DNA of 64,000 bases from Cytobacillus firmus (GCF_023612095.1 NZ_CP086235.1:2553501-2617500); one strand, 5' to 3'; shown: positions 28,801 to 36,231, counted from the first letter of the stretch. The notes: generated by a model not told the origin, from the sequence alone. Made by a program: numbers and translations.

Positions 28801-29667
28801 TCAAAAATTTGATTTGTTCTTCCGTATTTTTTTCATGTGCCGGTCAAGGAGCAAAATGCTGGAATAATAGTCGATTCCTTCAATGACAGCGACACCGCCA
28901 ATTGACGAGTTTAGTCCCAATTGTTTTGTAAGCCATGGACTGGGGGACTTTTCTTTATGCGCTGTAATCGTTTTAAATTTTTTTTGGGAAAGTTTTTTAA
29001 AGAAGCTCTTTAAAGCGTTTAACAGTAATCCATCATCCTCTTCATAAAGCTCCAGCGAAAAGGATTGCCCGCTGTTTTTGTCCCAAGACAGGCAATATCT
29101 TAAAGAAGGAAACTCTCTTAAAAGGTCATTCAGTAAAAAAAGCTGTCCGGGCGTACATTTCTCTGAAGTAACTACCCCGATTGAGGCTGTTTTTAATTCC
29201 CGCTGAAAGGAGCCTTCCAATGTGGGATGAAGATCTGAGAACAGCCAGACTTTAACACCCTCCGGAGTTTGTCCGATAAGTTGGCTTTCTCTAACATTTC
29301 GGCCGGGTTTTGTTTCAGCGGATTCAGCGCTGCCAGAAGCCCTCTGTTTCCCTTGAACCAGGGACAGGGTCTGAAGCTGTGCAATTTTTTCTTTAGCAGA
29401 AGGCGTAGGTGAAGAAAGTGAAACTGTCTGCCTCCTAAAGTTTGGTTGTGGATTAGCAGCCTGGGGCGGGTCTGCATGCTTAACAGCTATTCTTTTATTC
29501 ATTTTTTCTTTCTGATAATTTGGCCGGCTGATGCCCGGTATACCCGACTCCAATCCCGGCTTGCGGCGGGGCGGGGAAAAATTGGCAGCTCCCTTAATAG
29601 GATTCATTTTTTGCTTGCTGTAGGGCTTCATCACTTCTTCTACAACACTTTTAATAAAGTCAGACAC
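28801..29667 (-). CDS. Possible BMC scaffold/cargo protein with N-terminal encapsulation-type helix
   Basis: 288 residues, family not recognised. It begins with an amphipathic helix 'MSDFIKSVVEEVMKPYSK', like encapsulation peptides. A basic, Pro/Ser/Gln-rich linker (about residues 20-130) follows, then a folded domain (about 135-280; 'VKVWLFSDLHPTLEGSFQ', 'LGLNSSIGGVAVIEGIDYY'). The frame stops at 28801, but adding one A to the A7 run at 28827-28833 would extend it by about 35 residues to 28709 ('IEKNYLLLHGQFDEVSRI'). It lies between two BMC-H genes. Confidence 0.5.
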   Translation of the reverse strand: MSDFIKSVVEEVMKPYSKQKMNPIKGAANFSPPRRKPGLESGIPGISRPNYQKEKMNKRIAVKHADPPQAANPQPNFRRQTVSLSSPTPSAKEKIAQLQTLSLVQGKQRASGSAESAETKPGRNVRESQLIGQTPEGVKVWLFSDLHPTLEGSFQRELKTASIGVVTSEKCTPGQLFLLNDLLREFPSLRYCLSWDKNSGQSFSLELYEEDDGLLLNALKSFFKKLSQKKFKTITAHKEKSPSPWLTKQLGLNSSIGGVAVIEGIDYYSSILLLDRHMKKIRKNKSNF

Positions 29668-29699
29668 ACATTATGCACCTCCACTTATGGAACATCTTC

Positions 29700-29963
29700 T
29701 TATAGAATTTTGCGAAGTTCTGAATGAGGGCGGGGTATCACATTAGCCGAAACCAGTTCTCCTCCAGCCACAGTATGAGCAGTCTTCCCAACCTCAACAG
29801 CAGCTGTGACCGCCGCCACATCCCCTTCAATAATGACGGTGATAAGTCCGGATCCGACTCTCTTTAAATCAACTAAGCTGACATTTGCTGCTTTTGCCAT
29901 TGAGTCCAGCGCTGCAATAGCTGCTGTCAAGCCTCTTGTTTCTATTAAGCCAATTGCCTTCAT
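29700..29963 (-). CDS. BMC-H hexameric shell protein
   Basis: 87 residues, a bare BMC domain. 'MKAIGLIETRGLTAAIAALD' at the start, 'RVGSGLITVIIEGDVAAV' carrying a canonical Gly-Ser-Gly pore loop, and '[10 protein letters not shown]' at the end. It is the first shell gene of the operon, 25 bases after the UbiD stop. It differs from the 27898 hexamer mainly in the pore, so the shell should present at least two kinds of pore. Confidence 0.93.
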   Translation of the reverse strand: MKAIGLIETRGLTAAIAALDSMAKAANVSLVDLKRVGSGLITVIIEGDVAAVTAAVEVGKTAHTVAGGELVSANVIPRPHSELRKIL

Positions 29964-29988
29964 TTTTGACCTCCTCTACTGCAAAAGC

Positions 29989-31326
29989 TTAAAGATAGTC
30001 TTCAAGATTCACTTCAATGGGGATTGAAGTTCTTTTAAATAACTCTTCTTTTCCAAGCGGATAGGTTGCATCGATGCCCATCTTATCACTGACTCCTTTT
30101 AAATGATGGGAAGACTCGAGCGGTGATCCCTTCGCACCCTGTACGATGAAAATATCATCCCCCGCCTGCACTCTTGTCGCTATAGCCCACTCAACATCAT
30201 CCGAATCAAAGATATCGACGTCATCATTCACAACAACCACATGCTTTAAATCCTTATCACTTGCAAAAGCTGCAAGTGCCGCCTGTTTTCCGTCACCATC
30301 ATGTTTCTTTTCAATTTGTATGACTGCATGATAGCGGGCGACACCGCCCATCGGAATATGTACAGCTTTGATATTTGGAACAACCTGCCTGACGGTGCTA
30401 AAAAGGGTGGCTTCCCTGACAAGCGCCATTGGCAGCCTTTCTTCATAGCTTGATGGAAAAATAGTCTGTGAGATAGCGTTATTCCGGTAAGTAACGGCTG
30501 AAAATTCTACTATCGGCTGTGGCGTTCTGGTGCCATAATAACCGGCCAGTTCGCCAAACGGCCCTTCCAGTTCTCTTTCAAATGGCAGCATTTTGCCTTC
30601 CAGAACGATTTCCGCTTCAGCCAGTACTTCCAAATCCACTGTTTTGCACTGAACAACATCAAGAGACTGGCCAAGCAATGCACCTGCTACATCCAATTTG
30701 TCGGTATGGTACAAATGCGTACTGATCTGTGAACTTAGGACAACAGCTGGAACAACACCAAACATAACAGCCACTTCCATCGGTTCGCCGATGCTTTCAT
30801 AATGGGCATATTGCTCCATCAGTTCCGGAGAGGTTATAAGAATATTTGTTCGATTACCGCCAAGGTATTGCATCCTGCGAATCGACGTATACCTCTTTTT
30901 GCCGGACAAGTCTTTAACTACCAGAATTCCTGCTACATAATAAGCACCTGAGTCATCTGCATGATAGGTTGGGATAGGAAACAAATCTGCCAGATCGAAT
31001 TCTCCGGTCACAAGATTCTCCTGAACAGGACCAGTTTGCCTTAAAGTTGTTGGAATAGGATTAACAATGGATTCGATGATTTTAGGAATAAGTTCAGATG
31101 AGGTGATTCCCATGCTGTCTGCCGTCAGATCTCTGTCCCCTCCCAAACCGGCAGCCATGGAAGATTGATAGCCTTTGATTCTATCAAATAAAAAAGGCTG
31201 TGTTCCATTTTTCGTATTAATCACTGCTCCCAGTTCATAGAGAGGGTCCACTTCTTTTTTCACCCGATGAAGAAGCCCCCTGCTTTCCCATCTATCAAGC
31301 AAACCCCTCATTGTTACAGGGTTCAT
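29989..31326 (-). CDS. UbiD-family prenyl-FMN-dependent decarboxylase
   Basis: 445 residues from ATG 31326 (GGGGGAAAAGG upstream); the open frame extends further but only inside ubiX. 'RRMQYLGGNRTNI' (about residue 145), 'FERELEGPFGELAGYYG' (about residue 255, with the catalytic acidic residues) and 'FPSSYEERLPMALVREA' are UbiD hallmarks. UbiD enzymes decarboxylate aromatic or unsaturated acids using the cofactor made by UbiX. It overlaps ubiX by 32 bases. In context the likely substrate is 4-amino-5-imidazolecarboxylate rather than a quinone precursor; substrate is inference. Confidence 0.87.
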   Translation of the reverse strand: MNPVTMRGLLDRWESRGLLHRVKKEVDPLYELGAVINTKNGTQPFLFDRIKGYQSSMAAGLGGDRDLTADSMGITSSELIPKIIESIVNPIPTTLRQTGPVQENLVTGEFDLADLFPIPTYHADDSGAYYVAGILVVKDLSGKKRYTSIRRMQYLGGNRTNILITSPELMEQYAHYESIGEPMEVAVMFGVVPAVVLSSQISTHLYHTDKLDVAGALLGQSLDVVQCKTVDLEVLAEAEIVLEGKMLPFERELEGPFGELAGYYGTRTPQPIVEFSAVTYRNNAISQTIFPSSYEERLPMALVREATLFSTVRQVVPNIKAVHIPMGGVARYHAVIQIEKKHDGDGKQAALAAFASDKDLKHVVVVNDDVDIFDSDDVEWAIATRVQAGDDIFIVQGAKGSPLESSHHLKGVSDKMGIDATYPLGKEELFKRTSIPIEVNLEDYL

Positions 31327-31909
31327 GCCTTTTCCCCCATCTCTCCAAGAGCTCATGGTCAATATCCAGCATGTCCAATATCCTCGCCACCATAAAGTTG
31401 GCCAACTCCCAAATTTCGGTCGGCTTATGGTAAAAGCCTGGTGATGCAGGCATAATGCATGCACCGCTCTCAGCAAGAAGAGTCATATTGCGCAGATGAA
31501 TCAAATTAAAAGGAGCTTCTCTCGGAACAATAATAAATTTTCTATTCTCTTTTAAAACCACACTGGCAGCCCTGCTTAGAAGTGTATCGCCGACCCCGTT
31601 CGCAATCGCACCCAATGTATTCATCGAACATGGCACAATCACCATTCCATCTGTTTTAAAGGAACCGCTGGCAACTGCAGCGAAAAGATTCCGGTTGCTG
31701 TGGATAGCGGCATACTCCTTCAGCTCGTCCATCTTGACCCCGCATTCAAATTGCATGACTTTTTCTCCCATCTCCGTAGCAATTAAATGCGTTTCGATCT
31801 CTAATTGATGAAGAGCGCGGATCAGTGTATATGCATACAATGATCCGCTTGCCCCGGTTATGCCCACTAAAATACGTTTTTTCCTTGGAACTGATGAAGA
31901 GTTAGACAA
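31295..31909 (-). CDS. ubiX: UbiX-type flavin prenyltransferase
   Basis: About 204 residues from TTG 31909, which overlaps the end of the isochorismatase gene; no strong RBS, so translational coupling is likely. 'VGITGASGSLYAYTLI' is the FMN-binding start, and 'VPCSMNTLGAIANGVGDTLL' and 'IVPREAPFNLIHLRNM' are the diagnostic UbiX blocks. It makes prenylated FMN for the adjacent UbiD. The pairing of both genes inside a shell-protein operon suggests the cofactor is made for this one decarboxylase. Confidence 0.88.
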   Translation of the reverse strand: MSNSSSVPRKKRILVGITGASGSLYAYTLIRALHQLEIETHLIATEMGEKVMQFECGVKMDELKEYAAIHSNRNLFAAVASGSFKTDGMVIVPCSMNTLGAIANGVGDTLLSRAASVVLKENRKFIIVPREAPFNLIHLRNMTLLAESGACIMPASPGFYHKPTEIWELANFMVARILDMLDIDHELLERWGKRHEPCNNEGFA

Positions 31910-32492
31910 CTGATTCGTCTTGGGAGAATTTCTTTTTAGCCAGTTCTTTGTATTCTTCTGTAGATAATATATCTCCGAAAATGTCAATGTCTCTTAGGCC
32001 TGATACGTGCATATCATCATCCTGTGAAGCAGTGGCATCTGATACGCAAATCACATTATAGCCATGATACAAGGCATCAGAGGCGGTACTGCGTACACAT
32101 ACATTGGTCCAGACTCCAGTAAGGACGACCGTATCAATTTCTTCTTCTCTGAGGAAGAGATCAAAATCGGTATAGCTGAATGCACTATGCCGCCTCTTTT
32201 GGACCACATAATCTCCTTTGCTCTCATCCGGCTGAAGTTCTGGAATGAATTCCGAACCCCAGGTTCCCTTTATGGCATGGACAGGTCTTACACGGAAATC
32301 ACGGTCATTCTTTCTGTGAGCCTCCTGAACATGAACAACCTGTATATTGTGATCATGAGCAAATTCAATAAGTTCTTGAATTTTAGGAACAATTTTTTCT
32401 CCATTTTCACACCTTAATGCTGCTTTTTCGCCGATAAAGTCGTTTAACATATCAATAATGACTACACAGTGTTTTTTTCCCCTAAGTTCCAC
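31902..32492 (-). CDS. Isochorismatase-fold amidase (ureido hydrolase type)
   Basis: 196 residues. The catalytic triad of the cysteine-hydrolase family is complete: Asp14 in 'VIIDMLNDF', Lys99 in 'VQKRRHSAF' and Cys132 in 'GVWTNVCVRST', with the cis-peptide before Val. It is closer to N-carbamoylsarcosine amidase, RutB and biuret hydrolases than to isochorismatase. Such enzymes remove the carbamoyl group from ureido compounds. Between a ring-opening hydantoinase and a decarboxylase, it is the natural candidate to convert 4-ureido- to 4-amino-5-imidazolecarboxylate. Confidence 0.83.
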   Translation of the reverse strand: MELRGKKHCVVIIDMLNDFIGEKAALRCENGEKIVPKIQELIEFAHDHNIQVVHVQEAHRKNDRDFRVRPVHAIKGTWGSEFIPELQPDESKGDYVVQKRRHSAFSYTDFDLFLREEEIDTVVLTGVWTNVCVRSTASDALYHGYNVICVSDATASQDDDMHVSGLRDIDIFGDILSTEEYKELAKKKFSQDESVV

Positions 32493-32520
32493 TCCGTTCT
32501 GCCTCCCTCGATATAAATAG

Positions 32521-33981
32521 TTATTGCTGTGCTACAGGATCTTTAGTTTTCACATTTACCGCTTCATATTTTTCATACTTAAATGTTCTCTCAAGCCTCT
32601 GGATGCTTTGGCGCGGAACATACTCACCATATCCCGCTTCTCCGACAATCCCTTTGTCTTCTTCAAAGACCACGTTTCCGCGGATAATGGTCTGGACTGG
32701 CTTACCTTTTAGTTTCATGCCATGGAGCGGGTTGTATTTAGCCATTGATTCTGTTTTCTGCTCATCAATTACATATTCTTTTTCAAGATCGATAACCGTG
32801 AAATCTGCATCACTGCCAATTTCCATTGAGCCTTTCTTAGGGTAAATGCCATAATGGATGGCGGCATTTCGGCTCGTTACTTCTACAAATCTGGATAGTG
32901 ATAAGCGGCCTTTATTTAAGCCCTCACTGACAAGGATCGGCACCATCGTTTCTACCCCAGGGATGCCAGGGAAGGTGTTCCAGATCGTTGCACCTGGATA
33001 ATCCTTTTCGGTGGCAATTTCATATGGGGCATGGTCAGTTCCGACAAAGTCGATTGTTCCATCAGCCAGTGCCTGCCAGTGGGATTCGTTATCCTCTTTT
33101 CCACGCAGCGGAGGAGCAATCTTTGCATAGGAGCCCCGCTCTGACATGGAATCCTTAGCATTAAGGACAAGATAGTGAGGGCAGGTTTCAGCTGTAACCT
33201 TGACACCACGCTTCTTAGCAGCCTTAACCAGCTCGACGCCTTCCTTTGTGCTCATATGTACTACATGTACACGTGCGTCTGTAGCTTCCGCGAAGCTGAG
33301 AATCAGTTCAATGGCCACTTTCTCAGCGAGGCTTGAACGCGCTTCAGCCCATGCCGGTCCGTCAAGGCGGCCTTCTTTTTCAAGTTTCTTCGAATTGAAT
33401 GTGCAGATATCATAGTTTTCAGCATGAACACCAATCGGAAGACCGGTTTTTGCCACGTTTTTGAATATCTCCAGCATTTCTGCGTCAGATACTTTAGGGA
33501 AGGTAGGCACAGAAGGAGTCATATAAACTTTAAATGCAACAACTCCCTGGTCTATCTGAGGGTAAATATTATCAATCCAGCCTTCACGCGCATCTTCACC
33601 AGTCATGCCGCCCCAGAAGCAGTAATCAATATAAGCCTGATCTCTGATTGGTCCGATTTTTTTATTGAAGCTATCCCCATCGCGAACAGACGGCTTGCTG
33701 CAGCAAGGCATATCGATAATGGTCGTTAAGCCTCCGGCTGCTGCAGAACGGCTGCCGGTAGCAAATGTTTCTCTGTGAGTAAACCCGGGATCCATAAAAT
33801 GAGTATGTGGATCAATACAGCCTGGAACGACTAATTTCCCTTGAATATCAATGACCTTAGATGCATTCAGAAACGAAATGTCATTTGTGTAGCCGACAAT
33901 CTTTCCCTCGTTTACTAGTATATTCGTTAAAACCTGACGATCTCCCTGCGGAATATTTGCATTTTTCAGAATTAAATCCAT
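32521..33981 (-). CDS. Cyclic amidohydrolase (hydantoinase/dihydropyrimidinase/allantoinase family)
   Basis: 486 residues. Binuclear metal site: His59 and His61 in 'DPHTHFMDPG', carboxylated Lys151 in 'VAFKVYM', His186 in 'GVHAENYD', His242 in 'VHVVHMST', and Asp near 315 in 'GTDHAPY'. The family opens cyclic amide rings (hydantoin, dihydropyrimidine, allantoin). Next to purine genes and with an amidase, a decarboxylase and a xanthine-type permease, opening of the pyrimidine ring of xanthine is the most economical proposal; allantoinase would need uricase genes, which are not seen here. Confidence 0.85.
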   Translation of the reverse strand: MDLILKNANIPQGDRQVLTNILVNEGKIVGYTNDISFLNASKVIDIQGKLVVPGCIDPHTHFMDPGFTHRETFATGSRSAAAGGLTTIIDMPCCSKPSVRDGDSFNKKIGPIRDQAYIDYCFWGGMTGEDAREGWIDNIYPQIDQGVVAFKVYMTPSVPTFPKVSDAEMLEIFKNVAKTGLPIGVHAENYDICTFNSKKLEKEGRLDGPAWAEARSSLAEKVAIELILSFAEATDARVHVVHMSTKEGVELVKAAKKRGVKVTAETCPHYLVLNAKDSMSERGSYAKIAPPLRGKEDNESHWQALADGTIDFVGTDHAPYEIATEKDYPGATIWNTFPGIPGVETMVPILVSEGLNKGRLSLSRFVEVTSRNAAIHYGIYPKKGSMEIGSDADFTVIDLEKEYVIDEQKTESMAKYNPLHGMKLKGKPVQTIIRGNVVFEEDKGIVGEAGYGEYVPRQSIQRLERTFKYEKYEAVNVKTKDPVAQQ

Positions 33982-34011
33982 TTCTTCTGCCCCTATCTAT
34001 TAATTTGATTT

Positions 34012-34032
34012 CTGCCTCAATAATTGAGGCAG
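34012..34032 (-). other. Perfect inverted repeat between permease and hydantoinase genes
   Basis: CTGCCTCAA and TTGAGGCAG flank TAA. The 9-bp stem lacks a U-tract on the minus strand, so it is more likely an mRNA stability or processing hairpin, or a leaky terminator, than a full stop. Confidence 0.6.
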
Positions 34033-34051
34033 ATGGTTACAGCAGCTGCTA

Positions 34052-35380
34052 TTAAATCATTTCAGCTGAGTGATCTCCTTTCAGCTGTTCGATTCTTTCA
34101 GTTTCACTTATATTTAAATCTTTATAATTAAATACCAAATTTAATAAAATTGCTGTGATGCTTCCCAATACAATTCCATTTTCAACCAGCAGTCGTGCAC
34201 TTGTAGGCAGACTCTCAAAAATCTGCGGTACAACTGCTGAACCAAGTCCGATTCCTATTGAACAGGCAACAATCAGCAGATTTTCATTTTTGCTGAAATC
34301 CACTGCAGAAAGCATTCTGATTCCTGATGAGATAACCATCCCAAACATTGGAATCATGGCTCCACCAAGAACAGCCATAGGAATAATCGTAGTCAGAGCA
34401 GCCACTTTAGGCAAAAGGCCTAAAGTCATTAATATGACCCCAGCTGCGATAACAACATTTCTCGTTTTTACTTTAGTCAATGCTACCAGTCCCACATTCT
34501 GCGAAAAGGATGTATAAGGAAACGCGTTAAAAATGCCCCCTATAACAACAGCCAGTCCTTCTGCACGCAGCCCCTTTTTTATGTCTTTAGAGTCCAGCTT
34601 TCTCTCACAGACATCTCCGAGAGCGAGAAATACCCCAGTAGATTCAATCATGCTTACAATCGCTACTAAAGTCATCGTAAGGATGGCTGAGGCATTGAAT
34701 GTAGGAAATCCGAAATAAAACGGCTGAACAACATGAAACCAGGAAGCCTGGCTGACTTCGGCAAAGCTGACGAGCCCCATAAAATAAGCTGCTATTGTCC
34801 CGGCCACCAATGACAGCAGGACAGAGATCGCTTTCATGTAGCCTTTAAAAAACCTGTTCATTAAAATAATCAGCACCAGTGTAAATGCAGCCAGGAATAG
34901 ATTCTCCGAACTTCCATAATCAGGTGATCCCAGCCCGCCTGCAGCATTATTCATGGCGACAGGAATTAGTGATACCCCGATAATAGCGACGACTGAACCG
35001 GTAACGATCGGCGGGAAAAACCTCATAATTTTACTCATAAATTGTGATAGGATCATGACGATAATACCTGAAGCAATAATTGCTCCGTAAATGGCAGTAA
35101 TGCCCTGCAAATTCCCGATGGCAATCATCGGGCCGACTGCTGTAAAAGTACATCCCAGAATGACAGGCAGCCTAATGCCAAAATGCTTCCCCCCTATAAC
35201 TTGAAGCAATGTAGCAATCCCGCAGGTAAACAAATCAATCGATATTAAGTAAGCAAGCTGCTGGGCATTAAGCCCAATTGCCGGTCCCACAATCAGCGGT
35301 ACAATAACAGCACCTGCATACATGGCTAGCACATGCTGAAATCCCAAAGTCCCTACCTTCCAAGGATTTAGCTTTTCCAA
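34052..35380 (-). CDS. NCS2-family purine (xanthine/uric acid) permease
   Basis: 442 residues with 12 or more membrane helices. 'QHVLAMYAGAVIVPLIVG' (about residue 15), 'FTAVGPMIAIG' and 'NAFPYTSFSQNVGLVALTKV' (about residue 287), the nucleobase-ascorbate signature region, place it in the xanthine/uracil NCS2 group near PucJ/PucK/PbuX. TTG start with GGGGG upstream. As first gene of the unit it would import the purine that the downstream enzymes degrade. The long leader before it has an intrinsic terminator. Confidence 0.87.
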   Translation of the reverse strand: MEKLNPWKVGTLGFQHVLAMYAGAVIVPLIVGPAIGLNAQQLAYLISIDLFTCGIATLLQVIGGKHFGIRLPVILGCTFTAVGPMIAIGNLQGITAIYGAIIASGIIVMILSQFMSKIMRFFPPIVTGSVVAIIGVSLIPVAMNNAAGGLGSPDYGSSENLFLAAFTLVLIILMNRFFKGYMKAISVLLSLVAGTIAAYFMGLVSFAEVSQASWFHVVQPFYFGFPTFNASAILTMTLVAIVSMIESTGVFLALGDVCERKLDSKDIKKGLRAEGLAVVIGGIFNAFPYTSFSQNVGLVALTKVKTRNVVIAAGVILMTLGLLPKVAALTTIIPMAVLGGAMIPMFGMVISSGIRMLSAVDFSKNENLLIVACSIGIGLGSAVVPQIFESLPTSARLLVENGIVLGSITAILLNLVFNYKDLNISETERIEQLKGDHSAEMI

Positions 35381-35407
35381 AGATTTTCCCCCAGGTTTAA
35401 TTCTTTG

Positions 35408-35446
35408 TTATGCCATAGCCTGCTCCAGCTTTTTTAAAAACGGCAT
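35408..35446 (-). other. Tiny 12-codon frame in the permease leader, marginal
   Basis: An ATG at 35446 encodes MPFLKKLEQAMA and is preceded by GGGAGGTG. The spacing from the Shine-Dalgarno core to the ATG is only two bases, which is too short for normal initiation, so I list it only as a possible leader peptide. Confidence 0.2.
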
Positions 35447-35471
35447 CACCTCCCAAAAGAAATATTTGTAT

Positions 35472-35530
35472 AAAAAAAACCGCAGCAATAGAAAACATCA
35501 AAGTAAACCATAGATGTTCTATTACTGCGG
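35472..35530 (-). terminator. Strong terminator/attenuator in the leader of the BMC operon
   Basis: On the minus strand CCGCAGTAATAGAACATC (35530-35513) pairs with GATGTTTTCTATTGCTGCGG (35499-35480), about 18 bp with one small bulge, followed by TTTTTTTT (35479-35472). It lies after the DUF2294 gene and about 90 bases before the permease start, with no convincing promoter in between. An upstream GCGGT (35570-35566) could pair with ACCGC of the 5' arm (35531-35527) to form an antiterminator. Confidence 0.75.
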
Positions 35531-35632
35531 TCTCATCCAGCTTCCGTTAAACAAAAGACAAAGGAACCGCTCCTATATTCAGGTTTAAGAAAACTGCGTC
35601 ATGCACAGCTCTCCCAACATAATGTAAAACTA

Positions 35633-35983
35633 CTATTCTTCAAAATAAATAATAGTGCATGCTTCTTCAGTAACAGGATCATAATCTTTTAAAATCGTTT
35701 TGACTTTCAAATGAAGAGCATTTTCAATCAATCCTTTTAAATGCGATTTAAATTCAACAATCAATGCTGAATCAACCGAAATAGTCAGGTGTTGGAAGTT
35801 CCGGCTCAGCATCTGCAGTGCCTGAACACGCTTATGCTGGGCAAAGATGATGACTCTATCATCAAAAGTTTCAATACGTTGTTTTTTTACGCCTGTTCCA
35901 TAGATCTCCTGGTTGACACGATTATAAAGAAAAGCGAGATCTTTTTTGATTGTCTGAGATAATTTTGAAGTTAGTACAGTCAT
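35633..35983 (-). CDS. DUF2294 protein
   Basis: 116 residues, ATG 35983 with AGGAGG upstream. 'KLSQTIKKDLAFLYNRVNQE', 'YGTGVKKQRIETFDDRVII' and 'ALHLKVKTILKDYDPVTEEA' are characteristic of the DUF2294 (Na-translocating-decarboxylase-annotated) family, a small dimeric fold of unknown function found in many Bacillus. It is the first gene downstream of the divergent promoter, ahead of the attenuator and the BMC operon, so it may belong to the same transcript or act as a local regulator; both are guesses. Confidence 0.75.
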   Translation of the reverse strand: MTVLTSKLSQTIKKDLAFLYNRVNQEIYGTGVKKQRIETFDDRVIIFAQHKRVQALQMLSRNFQHLTISVDSALIVEFKSHLKGLIENALHLKVKTILKDYDPVTEEACTIIYFEE

Positions 35984-36003
35984 GTAATCCTCCTGTAATC
36001 ACT

Positions 36004-36032
36004 ATATTAAACAAGGCAATTTTATAAGTCAA
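36004..36032 (-). promoter_or_regulatory. SigA promoter for the DUF2294 gene (and perhaps the BMC operon)
   Basis: Reading on the minus strand: TTGACT (36032-36027), exactly 17 bp, then TAATAT (36009-36004). The RBS and ATG follow at 35983. Confidence 0.75.
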
Positions 36033-36162
36033 TATCTTTTTTCAGAAAATTCTTACTTGACAAAATATTGACTTAGCTATTACACTACAAATCAACTCCC
36101 CCTCTATTTCTATAATTGTCCCAATAAAACCTCCCTTCAGCACCATGAAAAATTAAATAGAA

Positions 36163-36231
36163 TTTTTCGTATAACCTCAATAATCGGTTTGAGGGTTTCT
36201 ACTGGGAACCGGAATTCCTATCTACGAAAGG
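36163..36231 (+). ncRNA. Purine riboswitch aptamer, guanine class
   Basis: P1 TTTTTCGT (36163-36170) with ACGAAAGG (36224-36231). J1/2 ATAA. P2 CCTCAA/TTGAGG. L2 with CGG. J2/3 GTTTCTAC (36195-36202), the invariant core. P3 TGGGAA/TTCCTA. L3 CCGGAA. J3/1 TCT. The loop bases GG of L2 and CC of L3 can form the kissing pairs. The specificity position (xpt C74) is C36222, so guanine or hypoxanthine is expected, not adenine. It is read on the plus strand ahead of the xanthine dehydrogenase operon, about 200 bases before its first gene. Confidence 0.85.

Noticed and set aside
29989..31326. UbiD as part of menaquinone/ubiquinone synthesis
   Set aside because: Bacillus makes menaquinone without UbiD, and the neighbours are purine and shell genes.
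32521..33981. Annotation of the hydantoinase as allantoinase
   Set aside because: No uricase, allantoate or ureidoglycolate genes are seen, and the amidase plus UbiD neighbours fit a direct xanthine route better; sequence alone cannot exclude allantoinase.
35520..35570. TGG...ACCGC resemblance to a T-box antiterminator in the leader of the BMC operon
   Set aside because: The T-box core needs TGGNACCNCG with fixed spacing and a Stem I specifier; here TGG and ACCGC are five bases apart and there is no Stem I.
36111..36116. TATAAT as the xanthine dehydrogenase promoter -10
   Set aside because: A perfect -10 hexamer, but no -35-like sequence lies 16-18 bases upstream; TTGACA at 36057-36062 has only a poor -10 (TTACAC). 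The promoter is therefore left unassigned; it may need an activator.
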